Shown here piece after piece: positions 31,916 through 32,439 of a stretch of DNA of 32,439 nt. The stretch lies in the NCBI GenBank assembly GCA_903889425.1, contig CAISXI010000406.1, positions 1 to 32,439 on the forward strand, given 5' to 3'. Below the pieces are notes generated by a model. It had not been told where the DNA came from. It did no database searches and saw only the letters and a list, made by a program, of their open reading frames with translations. A program made the translations under genes and the position numbers. Position 1 is the first letter of the stretch, and each line of letters begins with the position of its first letter. This stretch comes from an uncultured Roseiflexaceae bacterium (GTDB taxonomy: Bacteria; Chloroflexota; Chloroflexia; Chloroflexales; Roseiflexaceae).

Positions 31916-32439
31916 ATGAAATACCGTCTGCTCACACTATTGGGACTCGCATGTCTACTCGCCGCCTGTGGTCGTGGGATTGGGAGCGATCAACCACCAC
32001 CCCCAGACAAAAACCGCCCCAAAGTTGCGACTGCCGTAGCTATTCTACCCACGGTACGCACAATCCCAAACACCAATTCAAATACGGCTAAACCAGCAAA
32101 CAACACCGTGCAGACTATCAATGTCAAAGCCGAATTGTGGGCAGATAATTGGTTTGCGCTCTATCTCGATAACCAACTCATCAAAGAAGATTCCGTACCG
32201 ATTACCACGGAGCGCTCATTTAATGCGGAGACTGTCACATTCCCAGCCACTTATCCCATGCATTTTAGCGTTATCCTCAAAGACTACATCCAAAACGATA
32301 CCGGGCTCGAGTATATCGGCACTGATCGCCAACAAATCGGCGATGGTGGATTTATTGGCCAATTTACCGATGCCGATACTGGCGAGATGATCGGGGTCAC
32401 CAATGAATGGTGGAAGTGTACCGTCATCCACACTGCACC
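31916..32439 (+). CDS. Partial lipoprotein with conserved extracellular domain (3' end outside window)
   Basis: The frame stays open to the window edge, which is why the ORF track lacks it. MKYRLLTLLGLACLLAACG is a lipoprotein signal with lipobox LAAC (Cys18). A short Pro/Asn/Thr-rich linker follows. From about residue 72 comes a domain with ADNWFALYLDNQ, VPITTERSFNAETVTF, NDTGLEYIGTDRQQIGDGGF and WWKCTVIHTA. I recognise this pattern as recurring in secreted bacterial proteins, but I cannot name the family with confidence. GGAAAGGG precedes the ATG. The protein would sit on the outer face of the membrane. The 117-residue ORF 31738-32091 in another frame is a shadow. Confidence 0.8.
   Translation, partial: MKYRLLTLLGLACLLAACGRGIGSDQPPPPDKNRPKVATAVAILPTVRTIPNTNSNTAKPANNTVQTINVKAELWADNWFALYLDNQLIKEDSVPITTERSFNAETVTFPATYPMHFSVILKDYIQNDTGLEYIGTDRQQIGDGGFIGQFTDADTGEMIGVTNEWWKCTVIHTA

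Noticed and set aside
31738-32091. 117-residue plus-strand ORF
   Set aside because: Overlaps the lipoprotein gene in another frame; the lipoprotein frame has a clear signal peptide and SD.
1-32439. tRNA or rRNA genes
   Set aside because: I looked for cloverleaf-type arms and T-loop sequences in the intergenic gaps and found none; gaps are short or AT-rich.

Overview
The window reads as chromosomal DNA of a filamentous Chloroflexota bacterium, most likely class Chloroflexia and possibly close to Herpetosiphon. This taxonomic call is inference. It rests on the mix of gene types: GerMN proteins with a CPYxGL...HRC N-terminal motif, secreted proteins with repeated FERxRIExHPE-type modules, a Cas4-like membrane nuclease beside rseP, and a CrtI-type carotenoid enzyme. 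Coding DNA has moderate GC (about half by eye) and genes are densely packed, often overlapping by 1-16 nt. I saw no tRNA, rRNA, CRISPR array, transposase or phage gene.

Region 1 (1-4705) is mixed. It holds the 3' end of a DnaJ-zinc-finger-like membrane protein, a family 4 glycosyltransferase overlapping a secreted beta-lactamase-fold serine hydrolase, a reverse-strand pair (tiny membrane protein plus nucleoside phosphorylase), and an ATC-hydrolase-family protein.

Region 2 (4706-11676) is a co-directional housekeeping run: rpsB-tsf-pyrH-frr-uppS-cdsA, then after a 154-nt gap rseP. It covers translation, nucleotide supply, lipid carrier and phospholipid synthesis, and membrane proteolysis. Three genes follow rseP: two half-genes that together carry every hallmark of a Cas4/RecB-type Fe-S nuclease, each half with its own membrane helix, and an acidic protein of unknown function. 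A bidirectional terminator closes the run.

Region 3 (11692-18550) has a reverse-strand membrane-anchored double-GerMN protein, divergent from metallophosphoesterase-rsmD-coaD-coiled-coil protein. A perfect consensus sigma-70-type promoter then drives yceD-rpmF-fabH-fabD, which ends in a 25-bp perfect hairpin.

Region 4 (18565-31655) is accessory and more metabolic. It contains two translationally coupled polytopic GT-C-like proteins, a nucleoside hydrolase, a clan-A glycoside hydrolase, a 490-nt AT-rich spacer, a GH4-family glycosidase, two tandem surface-directed staphylococcal-nuclease-like proteins, a sugar-isomerase-like TIM barrel and a CrtI-family desaturase. The right edge cuts a lipoprotein gene that the ORF track missed because it has no stop in the window.

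The best candidate for an undescribed system is the split, membrane-associated Cas4-like nuclease (10434-11267). Its N-terminal Cys/His part and its catalytic part lie in the same frame, separated only by one TAG codon directly followed by ATG. Also notable are the perfect hairpin that sequesters the only Shine-Dalgarno sequence upstream of pyrH, and the recently duplicated secreted nuclease domains.
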